Shown in pieces: positions 51,046 to 62,460 of a stretch of 64,000 bases of DNA. The translations under genes and the position numbers were made by a program. The first letter of the stretch is position 1. Every line of letters begins with the position of its first letter. The notes below the pieces were generated by a model, which worked only from the letters and a program-made list of their open reading frames with translations, ran no database searches and was not told the DNA's origin. The stretch is from Eopsaltria australis (taxonomy: Eukaryota; Chordata; Aves; Passeriformes; Petroicidae), in the NCBI GenBank assembly GCA_034509425.1, contig JAVTVJ010011652.1:2433001-2497000 (forward strand), in the 5' to 3' direction.

Positions 51046-53403
51046 GTTTGCTGTTGTGTTTTCATAGTGTTGATAATGATCTTCTTTACTGAGAAGATTC
51101 TTCATTACTGTCATTTGCTGCGCTTGCTACTACTCCTGCCACACAGCTTTCCTGCTATCACTTGCCACCATGGGCACTGACGCTGTATTTTGCATCACTT
51201 GTTTCAGTGTTGCTTGTTAATTCTCACATTTTTTATTTCGTTTAATGAAATGCTTAAAATTAACTTTTTTATTTTAGATTCAGATGAGCTTTTGGGGGCT
51301 GTAGTATTGGTATTCCAGTATTCCAAAAAGTTCTCCTTCCGAAACAAAAAATGAGAGTGCAAATATGAAGCAAATGAAAGTGGTGAAAAATATCTGACTT
51401 TAGAGCAATGGTTAAAATGAAATTTTAAAAGTTTTCCATGAACAATGACTTACATTTTTAGGGAAAAAAAAGCTATCAGCTAAGTCACTTGCTTTTGTTA
51501 TAGATATTGATCAACGACCCATGAATACTTTAGTTGAGAAAATGCTTACAAAAATCCCAGGTTTGGATGTATTCTATGTGCTGCCTGAGAGCATTTGCCT
51601 CTCTAATCTGGTGCACATCCACATGTGACTTGCAAGGTCGTCTCTGTCCTCTTGACTCTGGAGTAGCTTTCTACTTTCAGATTTTACTGAGTTTGCTTTG
51701 CACCTACAAACACCACCCACATCCATTTCTTCTCCTTCAGGGCAGTGTTTATTTGTTGTGTCTGCTATGGGATGTGTGGCTGTGCTGATGCAGGTGCACC
51801 TGAGGTAGTTTTCACCTGGTGATGAAGTCAGAGTGCAGTGGTGTGGAGCTGGTACAGGCTGGCAGCTGGCAGACAGGCTGAGTCCATGCCACTGGATTTC
51901 CTTGGTGTTCGTTTGTGCAGCCTTCACATCTCTCGTGGCAGAGTAGATGCAGCCATATCTCAGCCAGGGCAGGGTGTCTGTGTGAGATCCAGCCTGCAGG
52001 GTGGGCTTGGATGTAGGAATTCAATGCTGTGATTCAGTGGGAGTTAATGCAAGCCCTCTACCCTGTCCTGCTCAGTGGTTCAGTTACTGAACTACTATGG
52101 AGCACCTCTCTCTCTCTGTTAGCTACAGATCTGTGTATTAAGAAAATGCAGCATAAAGATGTGTAATTAGTGCTCCTAAGGAGAGCAGTGTCTCTTCAGT
52201 CCTAGGCTTTATGGAATAAAATGTTGGAGTCTCAGAACAGCAAACTGTGGGAGCATTTCACTCATCTTTTAGGCCAGTGTAGTGACTTCTTGCATTTGGC
52301 TTAGCACCCACAAATCTGAGTTTCCAGTATTGAAATCTAGGAGCCATAGGATTAAAAAACCAAATCCTATTCAATGTATTAGAAAAATATGCAAGGCAAA
52401 TAGGAGCAGCCCATGTTAAAATAAAGGTATGTTCTCCTTCTTGCTTTGCAGACTGTGTAGGATACAAATAGCTTAGGGTCAGATGAATATCCTCTTATGT
52501 AAATTTGGTCAGTATTAAATTCTGTTTAGATTTACATGGTGATTCTACAAAGTGTAACTCAAGGCAGATTTTGACTTCAAGTCTTTTTCTACAGAGTAGA
52601 CATAAAGGTACTGCCATTGCTGTTGCTGTAAAAGTGGGCCGAGGGTTTGAATCTACATGAAAATTGTAGTTTGAAAATGGTAGGGTGAAATACTCTGAAT
52701 TCTCTGTAAGCTTGTGTTGAATTCAGTATGTTCTGGACTTCCCACTTTATTTTCTTGTTCTTCCCACTTAACTTACTCTTGATGAAGGCTAAGTTAGCAT
52801 TTGTAGTATTGTAGAAGTTAGTTTGGTACCAACATACCTTCAGTGATTACATGCTGAAAATTCATTCTCCCTTCTGGCCTTTGTGTCCAGAAAGGAAAGA
52901 AAAATAGGTTGTAACCTATTAATAGATGTGTCTGTGTGAGTTTGAACTAAACCTGTTCACTAGTTTTGTCTTGATGTATATCTAGTGCAGAGAAATAAGG
53001 AATGCATGCGTTTGAAGGAAACACTCGTGTAAGGAGAAGGGTGCAGTTAAACCAGCAGAGAGGCATAAAGAATGCTGACTGTGAGGGGCTTTTTTGGTCT
53101 AGTACAGCCACTGAAAATTACAGAAATCCATAGAAGATCCATATTTTATGAACCCTCATTCCAAGTCCTAATTAACTGTAAAACCTTGCAATTGATAGAG
53201 CAGGTAGTCAGTGTAAAAAGTGTACCAAGAAAGTCAAATCCCTTTCTGTTGCGAAGTCTGCCCAGTAGATGAAATTCCATCCTAATCTTCTAGTAGGTTA
53301 TTTATAAATATGCTTCACTTAAAATAGCTTCTGAGGTTTAGAGAATTTGCTTAAGCTGTAATGTTAAATGTTACTAAGTGAAAACATATTCATTCTTCTG
53401 CAG

Positions 53404-53451
53404 CTATTATCACCGCCTTGCATAATGAACTCTATCAAAAAATTAAGGCAG
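53404..53451 (+). CDS. ABLIM1: ABLIM1 alternative linker micro-exon (LLSPPC)
   Basis: Acceptor ATTCTTCTGCAG is followed by 48 nt in phase 0 encoding LLSPPCIMNSIKKLRQ, then the donor GTACTG. Length and sequence fit a 16-residue alternative segment of mammalian ABLIM1 (which I recall as LLSPPCLTNSNKNPRQ), located between the FFYPKSL segment and PTRTSSES. The donor is weaker than those of the constitutive exons, as is common for regulated exons. Inclusion leaves the frame unchanged. The function of the segment is not known to me; it lies in the flexible linker. Confidence 0.75.
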
Positions 53452-56400
53452 GTACTGTAAATGGTGACGATGCCTTTGTAAAACGATAGTGCATCCATTT
53501 GGCCAGATGTTCTTGGGATCAGTTTTGATCTGGTTGCCTGCACCTGTAAGTTTTACAGAGCATGATGCTGAACATCTGTACTTGACAATGCCAGAGCCAC
53601 CACATTGTAGCAGCACCTGGATGATGTGAATGGCTCTAGCGGGGAATTTTTTTGTTTCTTTTAAGGAGTTATTTATTTAGATGGTGTACCGTGCATGACA
53701 AAGAGGGGTAAATGCAGATGAACATCTTAAGCTTTGTAGCCTAATATTAAAATATCAAGTTAATCAGTTTGGGGCATCTGCATGGGTGATATGATAACTG
53801 AGCACTCAATTCACTGTGAACCTAAGAGGATGAGCATGACAGTTGGTATTACCTCTATCACTCTGCAAATGAAACTGGTAAAGAACTTTTGTGTTGAAGA
53901 CAAATGCATGGAATGAAGAACAAAAAACATAAAATTAAGAAGTCTGTGATAAAAGTGGGAAATATTGAGAAGTCTTGCAAATACTTTAGATGCTTTGTGA
54001 TCTGTTTTTTCCTTTGGCTCCTTAATCACATGCATGAATTTTTCTTGACTGAATTTCTATTGATTTTTTTTTCATATACTTCATAGACTTTCTGTATTTG
54101 GTACAGACATCCTATATTGATATATTTACCACTGTTTCATCCATTTGGAAGAGGAAAGGAAAAAAGTGATGACTCTTCTACTGTCAGAAAATGTGGAGAA
54201 GCCATTTACCACCAGAAAAGAAAAAAAAAGATTAGCTCTTCATAGAAATTTCCTTTAAATTTCTCTACACTAAGGTGGCTTTATAAAAAGCTGTATTTGA
54301 ATCCCTCAAAGAAAAGAAATATACAAAAAATGTTTCAGGTCTCTTCATAGAAGAAGTAAGGCAGCTTAACTTGTTTTGTTGCTGGGAGTGTAGAAAAAGT
54401 GTCACAGGACTATTGTGATGGAAGTAAATAACTCTAAATTACTGCATTCATATTAAAGATTGTGTCCTCTTTCTTCACCTGTTTTCTTTGAACAATGTCT
54501 GAAAGAGATGCACTCGTGTTATCTCCACATCTCCAATGTTAAAGGTTACATCAGGGCCATTCCTATTCCTGCTTTAGCTGTGCTCTGCTCAGGTTCCCTC
54601 TAGGATGGAATGTACACCACAGTGCAGTTACATCGACAGAGAACTTGACCTCCAGAGTGTCTCTTGCCACCTCTTTAAGATACAGAGCACCAGTGGTGTT
54701 ACACAGTGTCAGGGATGAAAGTGTAACATTCAGTCTAATAAAAGCCATTCCAGGTCGCAGACTTTCAAAGGGGAGCTGTTATGGGTCTCTTAGGAGAGGA
54801 GCCAACCTCAGCAACTAAAAGTATGCCAGAGGAACAGCTTAGATCAAGGAATCTTTGGTGTATGTTTGTTAAAGCAAGCAGCATTAATATTTTTAAGTGC
54901 AATGCAATTGTCTTTAGGGGAAAGTGCAAAGCTGTGAAGGATTCCAGACCATATGGGAAGAAGCAGAGTAGGAAAGAGCCATCTGTGATGGAAACAGCCT
55001 GAGTAACTCGAAATAAGAAATAGGGCAAAGTGAGGCAGGAAGGGTGAGAGTAGATGTACGAGTCCTTTTCCATGCACTGTCTTCAAGGGTGTGTTTAGAC
55101 ATAAGCAAGGTACAGGACTGGGAGCTGCTAGAGGAGCCTCAGAGTTCCAGGTCTGCTTGGGTTCAGCTCCTCAGGAAAGGAAAAGAGTGTGCTCAGGCTG
55201 TGGCTGGCAGCAGGGTGTCCTGCCCAGGCAGTGGGGAGCTTTGCAGTAGGCAGAAGGTAAACCTGGTGTACACTAAAAGAATTACAGAAAATAGAAAACT
55301 GGTTTAAAGGGTGTCATATCTGGCTCATGGCCTTGTTAATAGGATGGTAAAGAGGAACTTGGAACAGAAACACAGTGAGGAAATGAAGAACAGGTGCTAC
55401 AACTTGCCAGTCCATCTGACAACTCCTGCTGTACTCCGGGGTTAAGAGCACTGAAGAAAGTTATTACCAGGATATGGCTGAAACTATCTTCTGAAGTGTC
55501 TAACTTAATAATTTCACTGAAGTGATAAATGCAAGTGAATTTTCCTTAAATGAAAAGATTTTTAGAAGTGACACTAAAAGCTGAGACTAAGGATCTGGAG
55601 TGAGGACTGAGAATTCCTTGTTTTTTGAGGCAATTATAAAAGATCCAAAGGGCCTGCCAAGTGGGAAGAAGCCACAACTGCCTCTAACACTTGTTTTCCT
55701 AGAACAGGGAGAATTGAGCAGACAAAACTCTCCAAGTATGTCTGCCAAAAGCCAAAGGTAACAGAGACACCCCAAACAGTACCTCAAGTACTTAATACTG
55801 TTCCCTATGTTGTAATGAAAACAATTGTTTTCCATAGTAACTGCAGCAATGTTACATGTGTCTCCACTCAAACAGAGTGAAATGGAAGAATGGAAGGGGG
55901 AATAAAGTGTTTCTCAACAGCAGCCAGATTTTCCAGCTCAATTCTTGTAACATTTCCATGAAACAAGTGCTTGTTGTTGGGTTTTTTGGTTTGGGAGGAG
56001 CTTAAGGGCAGATGAGAAATTTCTGTTCCCTTTTGAGATGTAGGAATTTGCAGCTACAGAGAGAAAAGAAAAGAAATATGTAAAGGTCCAGCTGAGAAAG
56101 CATTCTCAAACATGCTCTGGAGAGGATTTGTGACTGTGTCAGTCCACAGCTACATCTGCTCTCGGTTTGATCCGAATCTTACATGTTTTGGTGGAACATA
56201 TTCAAAACCTTTTGTTTCTCTAACCCTCCCTGAATGTGGTGACTTCATTTTCAAAAGTGAAGTCAGAGAAAGCCTGCTGCATGAGCCATGATTAGTCTTC
56301 AACATTTTATATACAGACGGTTCCAATAGCTTCTCTGGCTTTGAAATTAAAAGTAGAAAGTCTCTGGGGTCATTTGAAGAGTTCTTTAAGGAAATGGATG

Positions 56401-57433
56401 CTGAGAGATAAGATAGGTCCAGTAGCCTTTTTGTGTTCACTCCAGTATTTCCTAAGAAATAGTGAGCCAGGCTGTCAAGCCCTGTTTCTCTTCAGGTGTG
56501 CCTGAAGGTTCCTTAATCCAGGGAGCCTAATGTCACAAGCCGATGAGGTAAGGACCGTTTAGCAGGGTTTGGTTTAAAGTGACTTTGAAGTATCCCACTG
56601 CACTGGTGTCATCAGAGTCCTCTGCTGACAATGAGGTTTTGTGTTGGGATTTGGTTCTTTCCAGTCAATTAGGGAGCAAAAATTGTTCATGGTTTCTCAG
56701 TTGCAGTTGGGATAGGGTTGACTACCTTTGTGTGTCTGCTGCGTGCCAAGTTTAGGAGTAATTGTCACAATAACCAGGGGGACTTTTGATCAAACAGAAT
56801 ACTTTTCAAATGCATCCAGTTTTCAGGATCCCCACATCTTGGTCATCAGTTATTTTGTCTCCTCTCACAGAACTTCCCCCAGGGCGTCAGTGTCTGTTTA
56901 GTCCTGACAAAGTGTTGGAAAATCTACTGAATGTAGCAGCACTGGCTCTGCAGGGATGAGAGTGTTCTCATGAGTTTCAGTTTGCAGGACATTGCCATTA
57001 AACATCATGACTTTTGCAGTATGGGAAATCATGACATTTCAACCAACATCTGATTTCCTTGATGCATCTTGGTTGTGCTGCAGATGTAGGGAAAGCAAAG
57101 GATTTCAGGTCCTTCTACTTAGGAAGGCTGAATTCAGTTCTGAGGATTTCCTTCCTAATGGAAATCCAGGGACTGAATGCCTGGGGAGAGATAACGTGTG
57201 TGCTGTGCTCCTCACAACAGTTTTGTCTGCTGGACTGCTGATCCCTACAGTGGTTTGTGAACTAACGTGCTGCTAAAATGACCAGCAGGACTATCCTGGA
57301 TGGTTCTTTGTATGGCTCCTACAGTGTCTCTGGCAGGTGTTTTTTGATTTTGTTCCTTATTGTTGTCAGTCTAGTCTTTTGCACTGTATGATTTAGAAAA
57401 CCTCTTCCCCTCTCACACCACTCCTTCCCCTAC

Positions 57434-57450
57434 AAAAAAAAAAAAAAAAA
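57434..57450. repeat. Poly(A) run (17 A)
   Basis: Uninterrupted A17 flanked by CTCCTTCCCCTAC and GCCCACTTGC. There is no obvious retroposed sequence before it, so it is probably a simple repeat. Confidence 0.85.
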
Positions 57451-57615
57451 GCCCACTTGCCTCACAAAATTGTGGAATTTGCCAGAATGCTTGCATTTGT
57501 GTTGACATTTTTTCCTAAATTCAGTAATTTTCAAGATGTATGCAGATTTCTTCACTTAAAATTGCCAACGTTCTTGGCTTCAGATTGCTCTCAAAAGTTC
57601 CCTTTTGTTTTTCAG

Positions 57616-57693
57616 CCTACAAGAACATCATCAGAAAGCATTTATTCCAGACCAGGTTCCAGTATACCTGGCTCTCCAGGCCACACTATCTAT
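57616..57693 (+). CDS. ABLIM1: ABLIM1 exon: Ser-rich linker
   Basis: The exon starts after GTTTTTCAG with CCT and ends ATC TAT before GTAAGT (78 nt, phase 0 on both sides). It encodes PTRTSSESIYSRPGSS then IPGSPGHTIY. This Ser/Pro/Tyr-rich sequence follows LIM4 in all ABLIM proteins and is the best place to tell the paralogues apart: YSRPGSSIPGSPGHTIY is ABLIM1-specific. A stop follows within the intron if it is retained. Confidence 0.96.
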
Positions 57694-59746
57694 GTAAGTA
57701 TTCCTTCTGATGAATAACCTGCTGAGCCTTTGTTTCCACATGGTGAAATAAATCACTTTTATACTGATGCTTTATTTTAGTGCTTAAATTGTTAAAACCT
57801 TTGCCATGTAGCTTTTATAACTACAGGATTTCAAGAGCAGGATAGGCTTTTTCCAGGTCACATTTCTCTTGGAAAGGTACAGTAAATCTTTTGATGTCAC
57901 TTGGTGGTGTGAAGAGGGACAGAGGGCAGAGGGGTCATTCAACTTTGCAAGGAATTTCTGAGGAGATTTGAGACATCTGCTCTCTGCACTTGGGGAATGT
58001 GGAGAGCAGGGTCAGCTACACTGAAAGAAGCCTGGCTGATCCAACACCTTTCATTTCATATGTTCTGGTTGTGAAAGGAAAGGTGTTTTTAATTTAGGAC
58101 AAAAATATTATTAAGCATAATGCTGAATCACTGATTTTATAGATAACCTTGAGATTAAATAGATGAAAATGTAGAGTAAACCACAGAAATTTGGCAGTTA
58201 CATTTATAATAATGCAGAAAAATGTTCAAAATTACAAATCTCACGTCCTGAGTTAAACTCTAGTTCTTCTATGCTTTTCAACAACCACAAAAATAAGCTG
58301 ATACATGAAAAGTGTTGAAACTGCAGATATCAAAAGACAAAGCATGTCCTGGAGAACTGCCATTCTGTGGGTAATATCAACTTCATAAACTGTAGCTTAT
58401 GAAATTTAATTGCTGCTCAAAATCACCATCTGTAGAGCAACATGGCAGCCTAGACTAGAGACTGTAAAAATATCTGTAGTAATTTATATAGGATTAAGAG
58501 TATCCAGTCATATTTGCAGCTCATTAACAGAATGTGGAAAAACACTGCAGAAATAGCATATTTTAATATACCTAAATGTTTTAAGGGTTAAAAAGGCTTA
58601 AGGTATTTTGTTGTATCTGGTAATTAAATGCTAAACAGATTTGAATCTGTTTTTAGACAGTGGATGTCCTAAATATTTCAAACCTTGCTTCTCTAGCAAG
58701 AAAGGTTTGGTATTGTTTCTAGTTTAAGGCATTGCTTAAGAACCACCAAGACCAAGGTTGTTAGAGAGCTTGGGAAGGCAAATGGATATTAATCTGAAAT
58801 TACTGGGTGCTAGCACTCAGGAAGGGCAGAAATGAACATGAGTTTCCTTATGCAATCTACTATGAATGAAGTATCTAGTACAAGTGTTGAAAAACAACTT
58901 GAATATCCTCTTTCAGTTTTAGTCATCAATGTATTTCTGTAAGGTAAGTAAAAAATATGATGGTATTTTTTAAAATCTTTCTGTAAGTAAAGAAAGATAT
59001 TACTTGTCTAAACCAAGTGTAAGGCCTCTTTCTATCTCCCTCTAATGGGTGCAGCTGACTGGAATTTATTTCCTACTTCTATTTTTTAACTAGTCAAGAT
59101 CTCCTTGCAGTCTTAGTGGAAAAAATAGTCCATGCTTGCACCATGTAGCTGGTAAGGAGTGGATGCTTTAGTCTGAAGCTTGGTTATAGGATGAGTGATG
59201 AATGCAATGTAATAATTTCATTTGGGAGTTTGGATACCCAGTCCTGACAGTCCTCCTTGTCTTTTTATTTCCTTCCAGTAAGTTCTGTTTCCTCTTGTGT
59301 GCACAGTTATAAATTGAGTATCTGTCTGTGGTCTTCAGCATGAAATCCTTCTGTAATCTCTGTAATCTGCAAACTAAATTGATGTTATCACCCATTTTAC
59401 ATATGGGAAAACAAGAGCAGAAAGGTGAAAATACTTGCCTGAGGCCACAAAATGAGTCATTTGCAGAGCTGAAGTTTCCAGCTCACTACTGGGGACAAGA
59501 AACTTTGGTGAATAGATCTGTATATGCCATGTTCTTTCTTCCCTAAGAGAAGAGTAAACACTGTGAGCTGCTGCAGAGGAGGCCTGCTGGAGAAGAACAA
59601 GAAGCATTCACTCCACATGTAGGGCTCCAAAAAGGGGTTTCCATAGCAACAGTGTGACAACAAATACACAAAATCATAAATTGTGTAAAACAGAAATTGC
59701 CAGTGCATTTTTGTAAGTTAATTTATCTTCTGTCTTTGACCTTTAG
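57694..59746 (+). other. ABLIM1: ABLIM1 intron (2.1 kb)
   Basis: Intron with donor GTAAGT and acceptor CTTTAG. It contains a MIR-like remnant at 59380-59485 and otherwise AT-rich unique sequence. Confidence 0.85.
59380..59485 (-). repeat. MIR-like core-SINE remnant
   Basis: The plus strand reads 'cccattttacatatgggaaa', 'acaagagcagaaaggtgaaa', 'acttgcctgaggccaca' and 'tttgcagagctgaag', the reverse complement of MIR ('cccattttacagatgaggaa', 'acttgcccaaggtcaca'). This is the clearest MIR-type copy in the window. Confidence 0.7.
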
Positions 59747-59902
59747 GCAAAAGTAGACAATGAAATCCTTGATTACAAGGATTTAGCAGCCATTCCCAAA
59801 GTCAAGGCCATTTATGACATTGAACGTCCAGACCTAATTACTTATGAGCCATTCTACACCTCCGCCTACGAGGACAGACAGGAGAGACAGAGTCTTGGAG
59901 AG
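59747..59902 (+). CDS. ABLIM1: ABLIM1 exon: linker after the LIM block
   Basis: The exon starts after GACCTTTAG with GCA and ends GGA GAG before GTAATG (156 nt, phase 0 on both sides, 52 codons). It encodes AKVDNEILDYKDLAAIPKV, KAIYDIERPDLITYEPFYTS and AYEDRQERQSLGE. The EILDYKDLAAIPKxKAIYDI block is conserved across ABLIM proteins. The end differs slightly from human (AYEDR here, GYDDK in human). The next expected exon (starting SPRTLSPTPS in mammals) is not found before 64000. Confidence 0.96.
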
Positions 59903-59983
59903 GTAATGACCCACCAGCACCTCATTCCACTGTGCACTGCATCCAGAGCCTGCTTTGCTTCCCATTGGCACTCCTGGAGATCG

Positions 59984-60001
59984 CTGCTGCTGCTGCTGCT
60001 G
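59984..60001. repeat. (CTG)6 triplet run
   Basis: Six CTG units lie 82-99 bases after the end of the exon at 59902. In the transcript this is a short CUG run, the kind of sequence bound by muscleblind-type splicing factors. Confidence 0.9.
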
Positions 60002-61404
60002 TTCACACTGCTTTGTGTCTGTCTGATCTGGGGTACTGGGGACACTCACCTGTGACACTGCAGGGTTAGACACATGCACTAACACCAGCAGAGGAATGGC
60101 AGGGGACAGGCTTGCAGGCTGCCTCTGTGTGCTTCCTCATAGCTCCTCCCATGGATATCCAAATCTTTGGGAATGGCAAGGTCCAGAATGTGAGGCAAAA
60201 GCCATACTGCTGTTGTGCTGTGGAGCGCCAGTATTCACATGAGAATAGGAGGAATACCATGATATTCTATGGACTAGGAGCAGCAGGATGCTTATCTTAC
60301 CCATACTGAAGGGAAATACATATCACCAGAGCACTTTGCCAGACATACTGGATAAAATCTGAACTGAGTCAGGATGAAGTGCTCTTCCACCTGGGAAAGC
60401 AGGTTAACTGTGTTATAGAAATACCTGCCTCACTTTTTAACCTGCTGGCATTTAGCAAGGATTCTCGTATCATGCAGCAATAAAAAGCTATGCCATTTAT
60501 TCTTCTAAACTTGTATGTAAAGGTATCTTTCAGACTGTTGGTCCCCAGTTTTCTCAGGTGAATTTCCATAGCTGCAATTATTATTTGCATGATTCCAGTG
60601 CAGTCTGTGAAGCAGGTTTTGTCATGTAATACCATCTGTCTGTGAATCAGACTTCCTGAATGGAAATCTAAATGGACGTGGAAATGGATTTATTGCCGCA
60701 ATCTCAGTGAGCTTACTGACTGTAACTGAATTGAGTGTGAAGATAAGTTGAAGAAAAAAGAATTACAGTAAATCATTCAGGCACCAGTGGTCTGTAGATG
60801 ACCAGATCAGTGTGACTGATAATCTGCCTTCTTATCAGTGTTCTGCCTACCAGCAGGTCAGAACTGCATCAGTTTTTCTCCTTTTTTCTTTAAAGTTTTA
60901 TAGAGTTAGTTTTTTAAATCATGAAATGGAAATTCAGCTCAGGAATAAAATAAGAGATTAACAGGTCAGAACATTACAGAATTTCTCCCCTCCAGTTTAT
61001 GTTGGTAGTGAATCCAGCTGGCATATGGTTCAAAACCACTGTGAGATGCATTGGTGACCCCTGACCAGTTCCAACAGGCCTGACCCATTCCACAAAAATA
61101 GCTACAAATACAAGTCTCTTGTTAGTCACACAGGGGGAACTAATCTCACCAGAGAAGGTGAACTATTTGTTAATCCTTAAAGGGAAGCTTCTTACTGACA
61201 AAGCAGTTGGAAGCTGATAAAGCAATATGATTGTAAGTTGTCTGCTTTTGTGCTTGTTCTGGGAATAAGCAAAAGCCTTTGGGATTTTCTTACACCATGT
61301 TTTCATCAGTATTAAATTCAGTTAATTTCTAGTGACTACAGAATTTTTTTTCTGGAAACAGAAGGGGCTCTCACCTTATTTTCAGAAGATCTTGGGTTTT
61401 CACC

Positions 61405-61475
61405 CAATGCTACTGCTGACTTCTGTCACCTTGGGCAAGTTACCTCACCTCTTTGTGTCTGTTTCTCATCCCTTC
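61405..61475 (+). repeat. MIR-like core-SINE remnant
   Basis: The phrases 'ctgacttctgtcaccttggg', 'caagttacctcacctctttg' and 'tgtctgtttctcatc' match the forward MIR pattern ('tgtgtgaccttgggcaagtc', 'acttaacctctctg', 'cctcagtttcctcatc'). Confidence 0.7.
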
Positions 61476-61946
61476 CCTTGCCCTAATGAGAGCACAAGCC
61501 CATTGGGGTGGAGTGATCCCTTACCCTGTGTTTGTGTTGTGGTAATCGAGTGACAGCAGTCTTGGTACAACATGCATCAGTCCCCATCGTCTTTAAAAAA
61601 CAAAGAAGGTGATGTGTAGTCGTGCAGACAGTGATTTCTCCTGCATTCTCTTTGCAGAGGCGTGTATGTGGTAATGTTAAATAAAAGGGGACCCTCAGTT
61701 TATGCTTATAGACTAGAAATGCCCCTCACCATGATTTAAAAACAACAACAAAAAAAAATCACCAGTCTCAGCAAAGAAAGATTTTTGGGTATACAAGGGG
61801 GGATGCACAAAAGGCACCAAAGTTAATCCAGAGATGGACACAAAGCTTAATTCTTGGGAATGGGCTACAGGAAAACGATACACTTTAGCCACAGAAAGCA
61901 AGAAAACAGCGTGGCGGGGAGCAGAGCCGGCGTGGGGCTGTGCTCT

Positions 61947-62278
61947 AGGGGCAGGGCAGAGCTGGGCAGGGCAGGGCAGGGTAGGGCAGGGCAGGGCAGA
62001 GAAGGGTAGGGTAGAGCAGGGCAGAGCAGGGCAGGGCGGGGCAGGGCAGGGCAGAGCTGGGCAGGGCAGGGTAGGGTAGGGCAGGGCAGGGCAGGGCAGG
62101 GCAGGGCAGGGCTGGGCAGGGCAGGGCAGAGCAGGGCGGGGCAGGGCAGGGTTGCGCAAGGCAGGGCAGGGCTGGGCAGAGCAGGGCAGGGCAGGGCAGG
62201 GCAGGGCAGGGCGGGGCAGGGCAGGGCTGGGCAGAGCAGGGCGGGGCAGGGCTGGGCAGAGCAGGGCGGGGCAGGGCA
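61947..62278. repeat. GGGCA pentamer minisatellite
   Basis: About 330 bp of head-to-tail GGGCA units, roughly 66, with variants GGGTA, GAGCA, GGGCG and GGGCT. A higher-order 25-bp unit is duplicated at 62224-62273. Many adjacent GGG runs with two-base loops make the plus strand a strong G-quadruplex candidate. Because 5 and 3 share no factor, all frames stay open, which produces spurious minus-strand frames of 148, 151 and 177 codons rich in Ala-Leu-Pro-Cys-Pro. These are not genes. Confidence 0.93.
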
Positions 62279-62280
62279 GT

Positions 62281-62460
62281 GCCCGGGCTCCCGCTCGCCA
62301 TGGATCCCCCGCTCATCCCGGCGCTGGAGCCGCGCTGTCCCGGCGCCCTCTCGCGGGGAGCGGCGCTGGCTCCGCCCGCCGGCGGCTTCCAGAGACACAA
62401 ACGAGACTGGAAATTATTTTTCTGCCACCGAGGCTGGCCCGCAACAGAGTGAGAAATTTT
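62281..62460 (+). promoter_or_regulatory. Small CpG-rich stretch, candidate internal promoter
   Basis: Right after the minisatellite the sequence becomes dense in CpG (CCGCTCGCC, CCCGGCGCC, CTCGCGGGG, CCGCCCGCCGGC), unlike all flanking intron. An ATG at 62300 in an excellent context (CGCCATGG) opens 50 codons, MDPPLIPALEPRCPGALSRG and onward, ending at 62452. A possible donor, GTGAGA, lies at 62449. If spliced there, the phase is 2 and would not fit the next known ABLIM1 exon, which starts in phase 0. The peptide is unrecognised. Promoter activity, direction and target gene are all inferred. Confidence 0.35.

Larger units (their letters stand above)
48671..57615 (+). other. ABLIM1: ABLIM1 intron region (8.9 kb) with two alternative exons
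   Basis: Between the end of LIM4 and the next constitutive exon lie the two alternative exons at 50983-51045 and 53404-53451. A run of 17 A residues lies at 57434-57450, about 165 bases before the next acceptor. The remainder is unique AT-leaning intron with no repeat or gene that I recognise. Confidence 0.82.

Noticed and set aside
53404..53489. Alternative reading of the 53404 segment (AIITALHNELYQKIKAG and onward to TAG)
   Set aside because: This frame does not fit the phase 0 borders of the neighbouring exons, whereas the phase 0 frame gives the LLSPPC peptide expected for ABLIM1.
54781..55307. Two open frames (73 and 87 codons) as candidate exons or a retrogene
   Set aside because: No family resemblance, no splice borders in the phase of the gene, no poly(A) tail or flanking repeat.
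61713..62400. Minus-strand frames of 148, 177 and 151 codons rich in Ala-Leu-Pro-Cys-Pro
   Set aside because: They are translations of the GGGCA pentamer array; a 5-bp unit without stops keeps every frame open. Three overlapping frames with the same repeated peptide are an artefact of the repeat.
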